Assembly (NCBI GenBank): GCA_902805475.1 | Contig: CADCSX010000005.1 | Location: forward strand, 102,001 to 166,000 | Origin: Entonaema liquescens | Taxonomy: Eukaryota > Ascomycota > Sordariomycetes > Xylariales > Xylariaceae | DNA length: 64,000 bases | Reading direction: 5' to 3' | Part shown: positions 25,301-39,380 of the stretch, one piece after another | Position numbering within the stretch: the first letter of the stretch is position 1 | Layout: the number at the start of each line of letters is the position of its first letter | Position numbers and translations under genes: made by a program | The notes under the pieces: model-generated | Database searches by the model: none | The model's input: only the letters and a program-made list of their open reading frames with translations | Told to the model about the DNA's origin: nothing

Positions 25301-28300
25301 TTAAAATGATGTTGGTTATTATAAATTATTTGTAATAAATTTTAAATATAATTAAATAATATTATTAATTGTTATTATTTAATGTTTAAAACGTAATATA
25401 TAAGTTTATTTTTTAATTTATATTTATATTATTTTATTATATTTTTATTTTTACTCGTTACAAATTATAATATTTCGTATAATTGTTTAAATCTTTTATT
25501 ATTATTATATTTTTATATAATATGTAATTTAAAAATTTTATTTATGGTTATTTTTATTATAAAATAATTAAAATTTTTTATAATATTTTTTAATGTTATT
25601 TTTATAAAATTATTTTTTTCTTTTTTATTTTTTAACGAGTTAATTATTAATAATTATAATAATACATCAAATATTAAATTTAATTATTTAAGTATATAAT
25701 GTATTTTTAATTGAAATTATAATAAATATATTAATATTATCATTAATTTATTATTTATTTTATTAATGTTAATTGTTTTTAATATTATTTATTATATTAT
25801 ATTTTTTGTTATATTATGGTTTGTTAAAACCATAATTAAATATATATATAATTAAAGTTAAATTTGATTTTAACGATATGTTTATACGAAATATGTTATT
25901 TTTAATTTTATTATTTAATATTTTATTTTAATTTTCGTAAAAGTTTTCGATAAAAATATCATTAATTTGATGTCATTTATTAAGATATTTTTCGTATTTT
26001 CTAATTTTTTTAAATAAAAAATGAAAATTTTAAAATTTTGTTTTTTAAATACGTTAATTTTAAAATAAATTATTTTTTCATTATTTTAAAAATATAATAT
26101 CATTAAATTTATAAACTTTTTTTATAAATTTGTAAAAATTTTAATTTTTGTTATTATAAAAATAAATAATATTTTTATTATATATTTTTTTTTATTAAAA
26201 ACGTAAAATAAGTTTTATTTTTTTTTCTTTTTATTATTAATGTTATTTTTTTATTTTATAATGGTTATATTTTTTATAAATATTATAAAATATATTTCCG
26301 TAAAAATTTTATTATATTAATATATATTTCGAATATTATTAATATTATAAATATTTTAATTTTTTATATTATTTTTATTCGTTTTTTTGTAATAATTATT
26401 TTTAAATTATTAACGATGAATTTTAACAATTTAATTAATAAATATTCGAAAAATAATTTCTTTAAGTTTAATATTAATTTAATATTATTAAATAAAGAAA
26501 ATATTTATCGAAAATATTATTTATATTTTTTTATAATATGATTGTAAATTATTATATTATTTATATAAATATTCGTAGAATTATTAAATAATAATAATTT
26601 TTAATTTATAAATTATTAATTAAAAATAAAGGAATTTTTAAATTTTATTAATATTATTTTCGATATTTTAAATTTTTATAACAAAATAATAATTATTTAA
26701 TTAACGTATTTTTATATTATTAATAATTAATAAAAAAATGTTAATTTAGTAATAATAATGAAATATTTATATTTTTTTATTTTATTTATAATTTTTTTTT
26801 ATTAAAATAATAGGTAAATATTTATTAATATATAATGGTTTAAAAGTTATAAATTAATAATAATTTATTTTTTTCTTTTATTATTTATTATTTGCCATAT
26901 AATAAATATAAGGTAATTAAAAAATGTAAGTTTTTTTATCCATTTTATCTTTTTTTTATTATACATATTATTAAATATTTTATCGAATAATGTTTAATTT
27001 TTTATTTTTAAAAGATAAATTTAATTTATTTTATATTTATTTTATTAATTATTAATTAAATTTATAATTATTTTTTTATTTTTTAAAAAATTAATAATAC
27101 TTTAATTATACCATATATTGTAATTATTTACTATTATAATTAATTTTTAACTAAATAAATACGATATATTATAATAATTAATATTATTTTTAAATAAAAT
27201 TTTTAATATATTTTCTAATTTTTAAATATTTAAGTTTGCTATTTTATTTTTGTAATATAATATGTATTTTATTATAAATTTTTAAAAATCTTTATTAATT
27301 TTATTATTAATTAATAATATTTTAAAAATATTATTTTATAAATTAAAATTTTTTTAATTATTTAATTAAAGAATGTCATTTTTTTTATTATAGTTATATT
27401 ATATATGTTATATAATGTTTTAAAATATATTATATTAAATTAATAATTATATTTTTTTAATAAATTTAAATATAATATTAAGATTATTATTATTATTTTT
27501 AATGAAATTACAATTTTATTAATAATAAATATTTTTCATTTTAAATTACTTATTATTTAAAAGTAATTATTATTTATTTTTTCTTTTAAATATATATTTA
27601 ATATGAATATTTATTTAAATTAATTAATAATTATTTTATAATTATTATAAAATTTATTATTTAATAATAAATTAAATTTAAAATTATATTAATGAATTTA
27701 AACGTTAATGTAAATATTAATAAATTTATATTTGCTTATTTTAAGTTTTATTAATAATTTAATTAAAGATTTTATTTTTTATTTTATATTTAATAAATTT
27801 CCAATTTTTATTACCCGTAAAAAAATGTTTAACTTATATATTTTATAATTTTTAATAAAGGTTTTTAATTAATTAACATTAACTATTTTATTAAATACTT
27901 TTAAATTAATATATATTATAAATTCTTTATTATTTATAATGTCGATTTTTAAATAAAAATGTCATTTAAACGGATTTTTTTTTATTAATGATGTTACCAT
28001 TATTTCTATGATTTTAAAGTTAAATAAATCTTTTATTTTAACAAATATATTTATATTACCATTATTTTCATTTATTATTATATTAATATTTATAAAATCT
28101 TTATTTATATTATTATTAAATTTAATTATATCTTATTTATTTTATATTAAAAATTATAAAGATTTATTTTCCGTATTTATAAAATATATTAAATTTATAA
28201 ATTCATTATTTAATTATTTAAAAAAAAACTATTTATTAATATGTATATATTTAAAATAATTTAACTTAATGTTAAATTTTTTATTATATTTTTTACAAAT

Positions 28301-31097
28301 TTATTTATTTAATTTAATAATTATATCGTAAAATTATATTAAATAATTATATTTAAATTTAGATTTACTATTTAAATATTCCTTTAATAAAAAATAATTA
28401 TTATTTTTTAATTAAATTTCTTTATTTTTAAAATTTATTTAATTATTTTATAATAATATTTCATTTTTTAAGTAAAATTTTCTTTTTTAATATTTTTATT
28501 TTACTTATCGTTATTAATGGTAATAATATTTAAAATAATAATTATAATAATTACAATATTTATAATATAAATTTCTATTATAATAAAAATTACTTTTATT
28601 ATAAAATTTATAATATTTATTTCTATTTTAACAATTATTGTTACATTTATATTTGCCATTATAATAATATTTACTATTATAATAATATTCATTATTGTAA
28701 TAATATTTACTATTTTATTACTTATCGTATTTATTTTTCCTTTTTTTATCATTATTTTTAAAATTATAATTTCGACATTTAAATTATTAAAAACCATCAT
28801 TTATTATTTTACCACCGTTATTAAATATTTTTTCATTAATTAAATAAATATAAATAATTAATTATTTAATTTTATTAATGAATAAAATATTAATAACCAT
28901 TTTTTTAATAAATCCTTTTCTCCATTAATTAACAATTTAATACGTTATAATTTAATATAATTTTGTAATTAATTAATATATTTATTAATTAACCATATAT
29001 CATTAAACAAAATTATATTATATTAAAAATTAAAATTTAATATATTATATATTTATTACATTTATTACAATTTTAATGTCGTTCCATATATTTAATAAAT
29101 ATAAATAATATTTATTATTTAAATATAAATAAAAATACTTTTAAAACAATTTTTTTTTATATATTTAAAAATATATAATTTTTATTATATTTTAGTAAAT
29201 TTTATTTTAAATTTATTAAAAAGTTTTTTTAAATAAAATTTATTATTAATTATTATATTATTTTACATTTTTTTAATAAGTTTTACAATATATTATTATA
29301 TTACTTTTCCTTTATATAATTCGTACATTCGCATTATAATAATTTCTATTTTAATTTTATTAATTTTAACTTATTAAATTACATTTATAAATAAAATAAT
29401 ATTATAAAATATTATATTTTTTTTATTTAAAATAATATTACTTTCATTAAATGATTTATTAAAGTTTAAATAAAATATATTAATATTATAAATTTTAAAA
29501 TTATTAAATTAAATTTTACGTTACGTAATAACGTAATTATTTTTTATATTATTTCGCATTTTATTAAAGAAATTATTAATTATATTAAAAGTAATATTTA
29601 TATTTATTTAAAAACTTATAATATATTTAATAATTTATTATTATAATACATTATTTATTACCATTATAAATAATTAATCCATTAATAATTATTTAATTAA
29701 ATTAATTAAATTAATTTATATTTACACATTATTATTTTAATTATTATTATTATAATTACTTTTTAATTTACAATTATTATTAATAAATTTATTATTAAAC
29801 ATATTAATGGAATTTTGCAAATATATTTTTATTTATTATTATTAAAATGATAATAAAAATAATAAATTTTTAATTATTAATATATTTTTTATTTATGAAA
29901 AAAATGATAATTTTTATAATGTAATAATTAAATACGTTTGTTATTTATTTTATAATAACGTATTAATTTTTAATAATAATTTTAATGAAAATGATTTAAA
30001 TAATAAATTTATTGATTTAAAAATAATTTTTTATAATAATGGTGATAATTTTAAAATATTTTACAATTATAAAAAAATTATCGGTAAATTTATAATTAAT
30101 TTGTTAAGTATTTTCTCAATTATTGTCGTTGTAAATAAATTAATTTTTAATAATAATATTATTTTACGATTAAAGTTTAACTTGTTTAATTTAATTGTTT
30201 TTAATTTTATCGTTTTTATTATTAATTTGGAAAACAACAATGTAATTTTTTGTATTTTTAATAAGGAAAGTATTTTAAAAATTATTATAAAAATTATCAT
30301 AAAAATTATTATAAAAGTTATTATAAAAATTAAAGTTTTTAAAATACTTAATTTAATAAATAAAATATAATTATAAGTTATTTTAAAAAATGCACGAAAT
30401 TTATAAATATTTATTAATTATTTTAAATTATATATTATTAATGTTTTTAATAAATTTTTAATGTATTTTTTCGTTTATTATATTATATATTATTAATTAA
30501 TTTATTATAATATTTTATAATAAAAAATTATTTATTAAATTTGGTTTTAAAATAATTTTATAATTAATAATAATGTTTTATTATTTAATAAAAATTTTAT
30601 AATTTTAAAAATAATATTTTTTAATTATAATATTATAAAATAATAAATAATTAATAATAATATATTTTATATAAAACGTAACTTTTTAAGAAAAAAGTTA
30701 TTATATTTATTATTATGTAAAAAAAAACTTATTTTTTAAGTATTTTTTTATAATATTAATATTGGAAAGTTTTATTATAATTTCGTAAAAAATGTGTTTA
30801 TTATAAAGAAAGTTTATTTTTTTTATAAAAAAGTAATATTTTTAATACGATGGAAAGAAAAAGAAAAAAAATCTTCGTAATGTTTTATATATTTAATGAT
30901 TTAAATGGATAAATTGTTATGATTATTATGTTAATATTTTTATTATTTTAATTATATTTTATTTTTTAAATTATATAATGTAAAATAAAAAATATTAAAC
31001 CGGTTTTAAATATGCTATAATAATTAAGCTATTATAAACATTATTTTAATATTATATTAATGGTTTTCCGGTTTTAAACTTAAATAAAATTATTAAA

Positions 31098-31262
31098 TAT
31101 AAAGTTTTTTATATTTATGTTTTTAATTAATTAATTATACGAAAATATAAAAGTTTATTATAAATTATTATAATTAATTATTTAAAATTCATTACTTATT
31201 AAAATAATATAATATAACGATAAAATTTAATAATTAATAATAACGATTGTAAAATCCCGACA
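31098..31262. repeat. LTR-like direct repeat, right copy (165 bp)
   Basis: This is the better-preserved partner of the copy at 20,857-21,021. It keeps cccgaca at its right end and gattgt just before, where the left copy has ttttaata and gattat. The sequence after it (tttaccgc plus a T run) also resembles what follows the left copy, so the true repeat could be about 20 bp longer. Confidence 0.65.
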
Positions 31263-34200
31263 TTTACCGCTTTTTTTTTAAAATTCAAATATTTTTAAAT
31301 ATTTATTTTAATTAAATATTATTTAAAAAAATAATATTAAAATAAAGATATTTTTAAATTTAATAATATAAATAATGGTTTTAAATTAAAAAATATTATA
31401 AATATATTTTTAAAATATTATTAATATATTATAATAAAAAAAATATTTAATTATGATATTTTTAATTTATTAATATTTTAATATTTTTAAATTATGTAAT
31501 TTTATTTTAATTATTTAATAATTTTTATTTTTTTTCGTTTTTTTACTTTTAACGGTTTATTAAAATTATTAAAAATAATAAATATTGCGGATTAAATAAA
31601 ATTTTAATTAAATTAAAATTTAAAAATAATTTTATTTAATAATTAAATATAATTTAAATATTTTTTAACCGATTTATTAATAATTATAAAATTATAAAAA
31701 CGTTTTTTTATAATATTACGAAATAATATAATAATTTTTTATTCAATAAAACGTTTTTATAATATTTTTTATTAAACTTTATAAAAAATTAAAACGTTAA
31801 AATTATTTATTATAAAATAAACTTTATATTTTATAATATAATTTATTAAATTTTCGCCGGGTTCGAGTAAAATATTAGTTATTATAACTCGAATTTTATT
31901 ATAAATAAAACCGGTTTTTTAATTATTATAAAATAAAGAAAAAAAAAATCCAATATTATAAATGGATAAAAATTTAAAAAATCGTAATTTTTTATTAATT
32001 ATTTATTTTAAACGTGGTTAATTATTAAACATATTTGGTTATAAAATTTAATTTATTTACGTAAAATTATAAAAATGTTAATATTAAAAATTATTTTATT
32101 AATTTAAAATAATTTTAAAATTAACATTAATTTTAACTTTTACATTTAAATATTATAATAGGAAATTATAAAAATATTTAATATATTAAAAAAATTTAAT
32201 TTAATTTTAAAAATAAATGTAATAATTTTATAAATAATTAATTTATATTTAAAATATTAATAATATAATTTATTAATTAATTTCACGTAAATTATAAAAT
32301 TAATAAATAATAAAAATTAAATATATTACGTTTATTTATTAAAATTAATTTTATATATAAAAATTCCGTTATTAAAAAATAAAAAAAATAATAAGTTATT
32401 AATTTAATAACGTTTAATTTTTTAACGTTTTTTAATAAAATTAATTATAATTTTGTTAAATTATTACGGTTAAATAATATTAATTAATAACCCGCATTTA
32501 TTTTAATTAAAAATAAAATAAATGTGTAGTTAAAAAAAATTAATTTTAATATTAATAATATTTTTTTAAATTAACTTATAAAAAATATATTATTAATTAA
32601 AGATATTTTAATTAATATTAAAATAAATAATAATGTTTTTAATAAATAAAATATTTTAATAATAATATATAATATTATATTACGAAAAATTAATAATAAT
32701 AAATTAAAAATAGCGGATAATAATATAATAATTAATAAATATATTATAAAAATAATCGAAATTATATATAATACGAACATTGTAAATATTAAATTTAAAA
32801 ACAAAAATATTTTTATTACCGATATAATTTCTTATATATTTTAAGTTAATAACTTAAGTATAAAAAATAATATTAAAAAAATTGTTTATATTTTTAAATA
32901 ATTAAATACATTAATTTTCCATTTTATATTATTAATATAAAAAAATAAATATAATATTTTAAAATATATATATATATATAATTAATTAAAATTTTTTAAT
33001 TTATAATAAATATTAAAAATATTAAATTTATTTTTAAAAAAAAATATTATTTTTAATTATATAATAAAATATCTTTTATTATATAAATTTCGAAAAATTA
33101 TTATAAAACTCAATTATAAAATTCTTTTAATTAAAATTAAATTTATTAAAAATTTATTTATTTTCAATATAAACAATTTTATTACCACCATTATATTTTT
33201 TTTATTAATACATAATTAAATATATTAAAAAATAACTCGGTTTATTAATAAATTTATAAATAATTTTTAAAAAATAAATTAATAAAAAAAATCTATTTAA
33301 ATTATATTTAATTAATATTATCATTATTTAAATAATATTTTAATTTTTTTGTTAAATTTTATATAATAAAAAAATACCCCTAAGTTACGTAAAATATATT
33401 TAAACCGCATTTAATAAATTAATAAAAAATTTTAAAAAAATAATTTATTAATTAATAAAAATTTAAAAAAACTTTTATTATAAATATAAATAATATATTA
33501 TTACAACTAATTATTTTATAATTTAACCGATATATTTAAAATTAATTTATTTTTATTTTTTATTTAAAATTATATAAAGTTTATTTTAATAGAAAATTTA
33601 AAATTTATAATTTTTTTTAAATAAATAATTAAATAAATTTCCAACGTTTAAATAAATTATCATTATAATTTAATTTATAATAATCGTTCGTTTTTTTTTA
33701 CGTTAATATATAGTGTTTAATTAATATATAATTAAAATCGTTAATAATTCCGAATAATTAAATTTATTTCGTTATTACGTAAGAAATTAAAGTTTAATAT
33801 ATATAAAAAAAATACTTAATATAAAATTTTACAAAAAGAAATATATTTTTATTACTTTTTTAAATATTTATAAATATTTTCAAATTATATAAAAATATAT
33901 ATTATTTATTAATTAAGATATATTTTATCATTAAGTTTTTTTTCAAAAAAATAAAATCGTAAAAATTAAATATATATTTTTTAATTTTAAATTTATATAA
34001 TTTTAATATAATAAATATTTTTAAAATTTCATTTTACACGTTAAATTTTAACAATAAAATAAAATTAATTATAAATAAAAATTTATTTTTTTTTATACGT
34101 TTATAAATTACATTATTAAAAACTTATTATTATAATAAAAAATATTAAAATATTAAAATTTTATAATTAATATATTATATTAATATTATATTATAAAAAA

Positions 34201-37200
34201 TATAAATAAAATAAATTTTAATTTTAATATTTTAAATAATAACTATTATTATTATTAAATTATAATTATAAAAAAAAAATATAAAATTATAATAAAATTA
34301 ATTTATAATAAAAAAATATATTTAAATTTTATTAATTTATATAAAAATAAAAACTTTTTTTATATTTTTATTTAATTATATTTAACGTTTAATATTATCC
34401 GAAACTATTTAATAAATGTCGTTTATTTTAAATATTAAAAATTAAACCGGTTAATATATAATATAATATTTAAAAATAATATATTAATTTTAACATTATT
34501 TGTTTTAAATAAAATTTATTTTATTTATTAAAACTTTATAATACTATTTAATTAAAGCCGTTTATAATCTTTTAAATATTATTTAAATTTTTAAAAAATA
34601 TAAAAATTTATTTATAATATAATTATTTTTTCATTTATTTTATAATGTTAATTAAAATAATATTATATAAAAAATAATTATAATTTTATAATTAAATAAA
34701 TTAATTGTAAATATTTAAATAAAGGAAATTTTTCAATATTTATAATAAATTTCACAATTATTAATTAAATTATTATAACTATTTAAATATTTATTTATTT
34801 TATTATTATATTATTTAATTATAAATTAATTATAAAAAATGTTATAAATTTAATAAAAATTATTATTACGGGCCGTAAAGTTATTTAATTTTTTTATTAA
34901 ATTAACGTAAATATTATTTAATAACGGTTAATAATTAAATAAATAAATAAAAAAAAAGTTATAATAAAAATATAAAAAATATTAATATTAAAAAAAATAA
35001 TAAATTAAATTTTAAATACGGAAAATGTTTTTTTAAAAAATAATTACTATAATAATAATGCGAATTTATAAACGAATATTATTAAAATTATATTTAAAAA
35101 ATATTAAATAAATCCGGAAAATAAATGTAATTTATTTATTAATATAAAAAATATTTTTAATATTTATTTCGGTTTTTATTTATTAAATATAATTTAGGAA
35201 TATGGTTTATATTAATTAATATAAATATTATTAAATAAAAATAAATATTAATAAAAATATAATAAATTTAAATATTAATATGGTAAATTTTAAAATTAAT
35301 AATATATAATAAATATAAATTTTTAATTACGATAATAAATTATTATAATGCGTATATTATATTTATTATAAAAAAAAATATTAATTAAATTATAATTTTT
35401 TTATTTATTAATAATTTTAAAAATATTATTTTTAAACTTTAATTACTTTTTTAATGAGTTAATAAAAAATGTTTTACGTTAATTTATATTTTTAATTTTT
35501 AATTTGAATATGTGATGGTATTATCCGAAAACGAAAAAAATATAAAAAAATTAAAAAAAGATTTTACTTATTGATTATTTTTATTTTTATACCGTTTTTT
35601 ATTCCGTTTTATTAACTGTAAAAATAATTCATTATTAAATATAAAAAAGTTATAAATATTAAATAAAAAAAGTAAATTTATTATTATATTCGTAAAAATT
35701 TATTTTAAAAATTATAATAATTTAATAATGAAATTTAATATTAAAAACTTAACGTAGTAAAAAAAAATTTTATTTACTAATAAATAAAAAAAAATTATAT
35801 ATAAATTTTATATGTATAAATAAAATCTTATTAACGGATTTGTAATTATGGAAAATAAATATATTTTTTAATTAATGATTTCATTTATACTAATGGTAAA
35901 ATTTTAAATAATATTATTTTAATATATTTAAATAATTTATTTATTTATAAAAAAATAAATATTTTTTAATTGTTTTTTATTATAAATTTAATTTTAAAAT
36001 ATATATAATGTTTTAATATAAATTACTTAATATAATATTTTTTTTATAAATTAATTAAAAAATAAAAAATTATTAAATTAAATTACGTAAAAATAAAAAA
36101 AATATAATTAATATTAAAATTAAATAATTTTTTTTTATTTATAAATTACAATATATTTTTTATTTAATTATAAATAATATAATTTTATTATATATAATAA
36201 ATTTTATAATTTAATTTATTTAATTTTTTTTTAAATATATTAAAAAATTTAAAAAAAATTATTATATTATTATTTACGTTTTATAAAACCTTTTTTTATA
36301 AAATATAATAAAAAAAAATAATATTAATAATAATAATTTATATTTAAAATATAAGTAATTTATAATTATTTAATATAATTATAATATACACATTAATAAA
36401 AATAATAAAAATTACCATTATTATAATAATAATAATTACGATTTTATTAATTTTAATTTATTAATTTAATAAATATTTAGTTTATCCATTAATCATTATT
36501 TAATTTTAAATTTATTATATTTTTTATAATATATATATATATTAATCTTAATTTATTAATTTAAAAACATAAAATAATTTTTATTATTTAATAAAAAACA
36601 TTATTATAAAATATAATTATATTTATATATAATATTATCAAGTTTTATTAATTACATTTCGAATTATATTTAAAATAATAATTTATTATTTAAATATTAA
36701 TATATATTTTTTTTTAAATAATTTATTATTTAATATATAATATTAATATTTTAAATTATTTTTTTTATTAGAATTTTTTTATTATTTTTTTTATAAATTA
36801 AAAAATAAAAATATTTTTAATTAAAAATTTTAAATAATATTATATCGTAATTTTTTTTTAATTATAAAATTTTTAAACTTTTTATAATTTTAAATTACGT
36901 TTAATATTAATAATTTAATTAAATTATTCGGTTTATTTTAATATATTTATTTATTAAAATAATAATCAATTAATATACTTTAATATATTTATTAAAATAA
37001 TAATAACTTAATCCATTATATATTAATAATTATTATTTTAATAAATATATTAATTAATTTTAAATTTTTTTTTATAAAAAAAAATTAAATACATTATTTA
37101 ATTTAAATAAAACTTTTATTAATTATTATATTTTTTTATTTATAATTATAATATTTTACTATTTAAAATATTAAAAATTTATTTATATTTTATTTTATTA

Positions 37201-37595
37201 ATATAATATATTTATTTTTTATTTTATTAATATTATTTTATATTTAATTTAAATATTTATATTAAAATATTTTTTAAATATATTAATATTATATTATATT
37301 TTATATTTATTTATTAAATTTTTATAAAATTTATTTATTAATTTTATATTTATTTATTTATTTATTATTTTATTTATTTATTTAATTATTAAAATATTTA
37401 TAATTATATATTATATATATTAATTTTAATTATATATTTATTTATTAATTTTTTTTAATATTTTAAATTAAATAAAAATATAATAATTTAAATATTAAAA
37501 AACGAAAATTAAAATTATTAAAATTAATAAAAATTTACGGTTATATATTTTAATTTTATTAAAATAATATAAAATTAAATATTATTTATTATTAA

Positions 37596-37806
37596 TAGTT
37601 AAATAATAACCGTATATATTATTACATAATACGTATTTAACATAAAAAAATATTTATATATTTTAAATTATATAAAAAACGCGTTTTTTTTATTTTTTAA
37701 TAGTAAATAGTTTTTTTTTTAAATATTATTAATATACCAATTTTAATTTATTTATTTATTTATTATTACTTTATTATTATTTTTTTTATATACGTATTTA
37801 TTAACA
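37596..37806 (+). repeat. Copia-type element, intact 5' LTR (211 bp)
   Basis: The first 136 bp match 43,577-43,713 (shared taaataataaccgtatatat and aaaaaaatatttatatattt). The last 75 bp match 50,574-50,648 (aattttaatttatttattta and the following attatt/acgtattta parts). The end reads attaaca, compatible with a TG...CA LTR after RIP of the leading TG to TA. It is the only copy that is not interrupted. Confidence 0.82.
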
Positions 37807-38639
37807 TTAATTAATATTATTAAATTTATAATAATATAAATTAATAAAATTAAAAAAGTTATTATTATAATAATCCAGAAAATTTCATTATAATAATATA
37901 TATAATATTAATATAATATTTTTTATTAAAATAATTAAATTATTTATAATAAATTATCGTTTTATTTTATTTTATAATCCATTTAAATTTATATTTATAT
38001 ATAATAATTTAAATTTATTATTATTATTAATACCTTTATCATTTATAATACTAATTTTTTTTATAATATTATAATTAAAAAATTTTATATAAATATAAAC
38101 ATAAATTATAAATAATAATTTAATTAAATAAAAAAATATAAATAAATTATAAAAATTATTAAATTACTTTTTTAATTAAATAATAATAATTTTTATTTAA
38201 TATTTTAATCATATAATAATAAAATAAAAAATTATAAATTTTATAAAAATAATATTTTAATAAAAAAATATTTAAATATTTTTTATTTTAATAAATTTTA
38301 AAATTATTAATAAAAATATTTTATATATTTAAACATTTAAAAAAATATTAAATAAATATAAAAAATAATTTTAAAAATTTATAATAATAAATTTCACAAT
38401 TATATTAAAATCATTATAATTAATATTAAAAATTATATTAATATAATAAAAAATTTATATAAATTAATATAATATTAATTACGTAAAATCTTTCATTAAC
38501 TTTATATAAATAAATAATTTATTAATTTAAAATTTTAATAAATTAAAAAAAATATAACAAAAATAATTTAATATATTAACGTAAAAAATTTTAATTTATA
38601 ATATTAAAAAAAAACCCGTTTATTTTAACATATAAAAAT

Positions 38640-39380
38640 TTATATATTTTTAAATATTAATATATTAATAATTAACATTTTTTAACCCATAAACACCCAT
38701 TTATAAAACTATACATATAAAACAAACTTTTTTTCTTAATACCATTTTTATTAAAAACTTTTTTTTTATATTTAATTTATTTTATTTACTTTATAATTAA
38801 TATTATTTTTTCTTCTTTTAACATAATCTTTTTTTTTATTACACATTTTATTATTTTATTTTTTTATAAAATATTTTACTTTTAACTTATAAAAAATATT
38901 AAATTATTAATATTTAACAATTTAACTTTAATAAAAAATTTAAAATAACTTTTAAATAACACTTAACTTTTTTCCCCCACCTTTTCCTTTTACCGCCTTA
39001 TAAAAATTACTTACATTTTATCCAAAATAAATAAATAATACTTTAAAATATAACTTTAAATAAAAATTTAACTTAATATAAAAACAAACCATTTTATTTA
39101 TTATAAAAAATATTTTTAAACTTTTTAAACCGTTACTAAATAATTTATATATAATTTTAACATTTTTTTTAAATATTAAAATAAATAAAAAAAAACTTAT
39201 TAATAAGAAATTACGGTTTTTTTTTTAAAACAATTTTATTATTTATATAAATAATAAATTTTTAAAAACAAACTTTTATATTTATTAATAATTAATAAAT
39301 TTAAACTTATTATAAAATTCCTTTAACACATATTATTAATAAAATATACCTTTTTACTATTATAAAACATTTTAAAAAAA
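38640..39380. other. G-depleted tract (residual C on plus strand)
   Basis: Over several hundred bases here nearly every G is lost except in a few CpG sites, while C remains in CA, CC and CT contexts (for example aacccataaacacccattt). This is opposite to the neighbouring tract 40,140-43,200, where G persists and C survives mainly in CpG. Confidence 0.75.

Larger units (their letters stand above)
20857..31262. mobile_element. Possible degenerate LTR element (or two solo LTRs), 10.4 kb
   Basis: Two direct 165-bp copies (20,857-21,021 and 31,098-31,262) bracket 10.1 kb of RIP-degraded sequence. The right copy is followed by tttac and the left preceded by tttat, which would fit a 5-bp target duplication after C-to-T mutation. 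However, tttat also follows the left copy, so it could be a solo LTR with its own duplication. I could not recognise reverse transcriptase or integrase relics in the interior; a minus-strand stretch near 22,990-23,370 has few stops and an Asn/Asp-rich reading. Further nested insertions are likely, given the length. Confidence 0.4.

Noticed and set aside
28501..28800. 99-codon minus-strand open frame as a gene
   Set aside because: Almost only Ile/Asn/Met/Lys, overlaps short AT-rich repeats (att/aat-type), no start context or domain; a composition effect.
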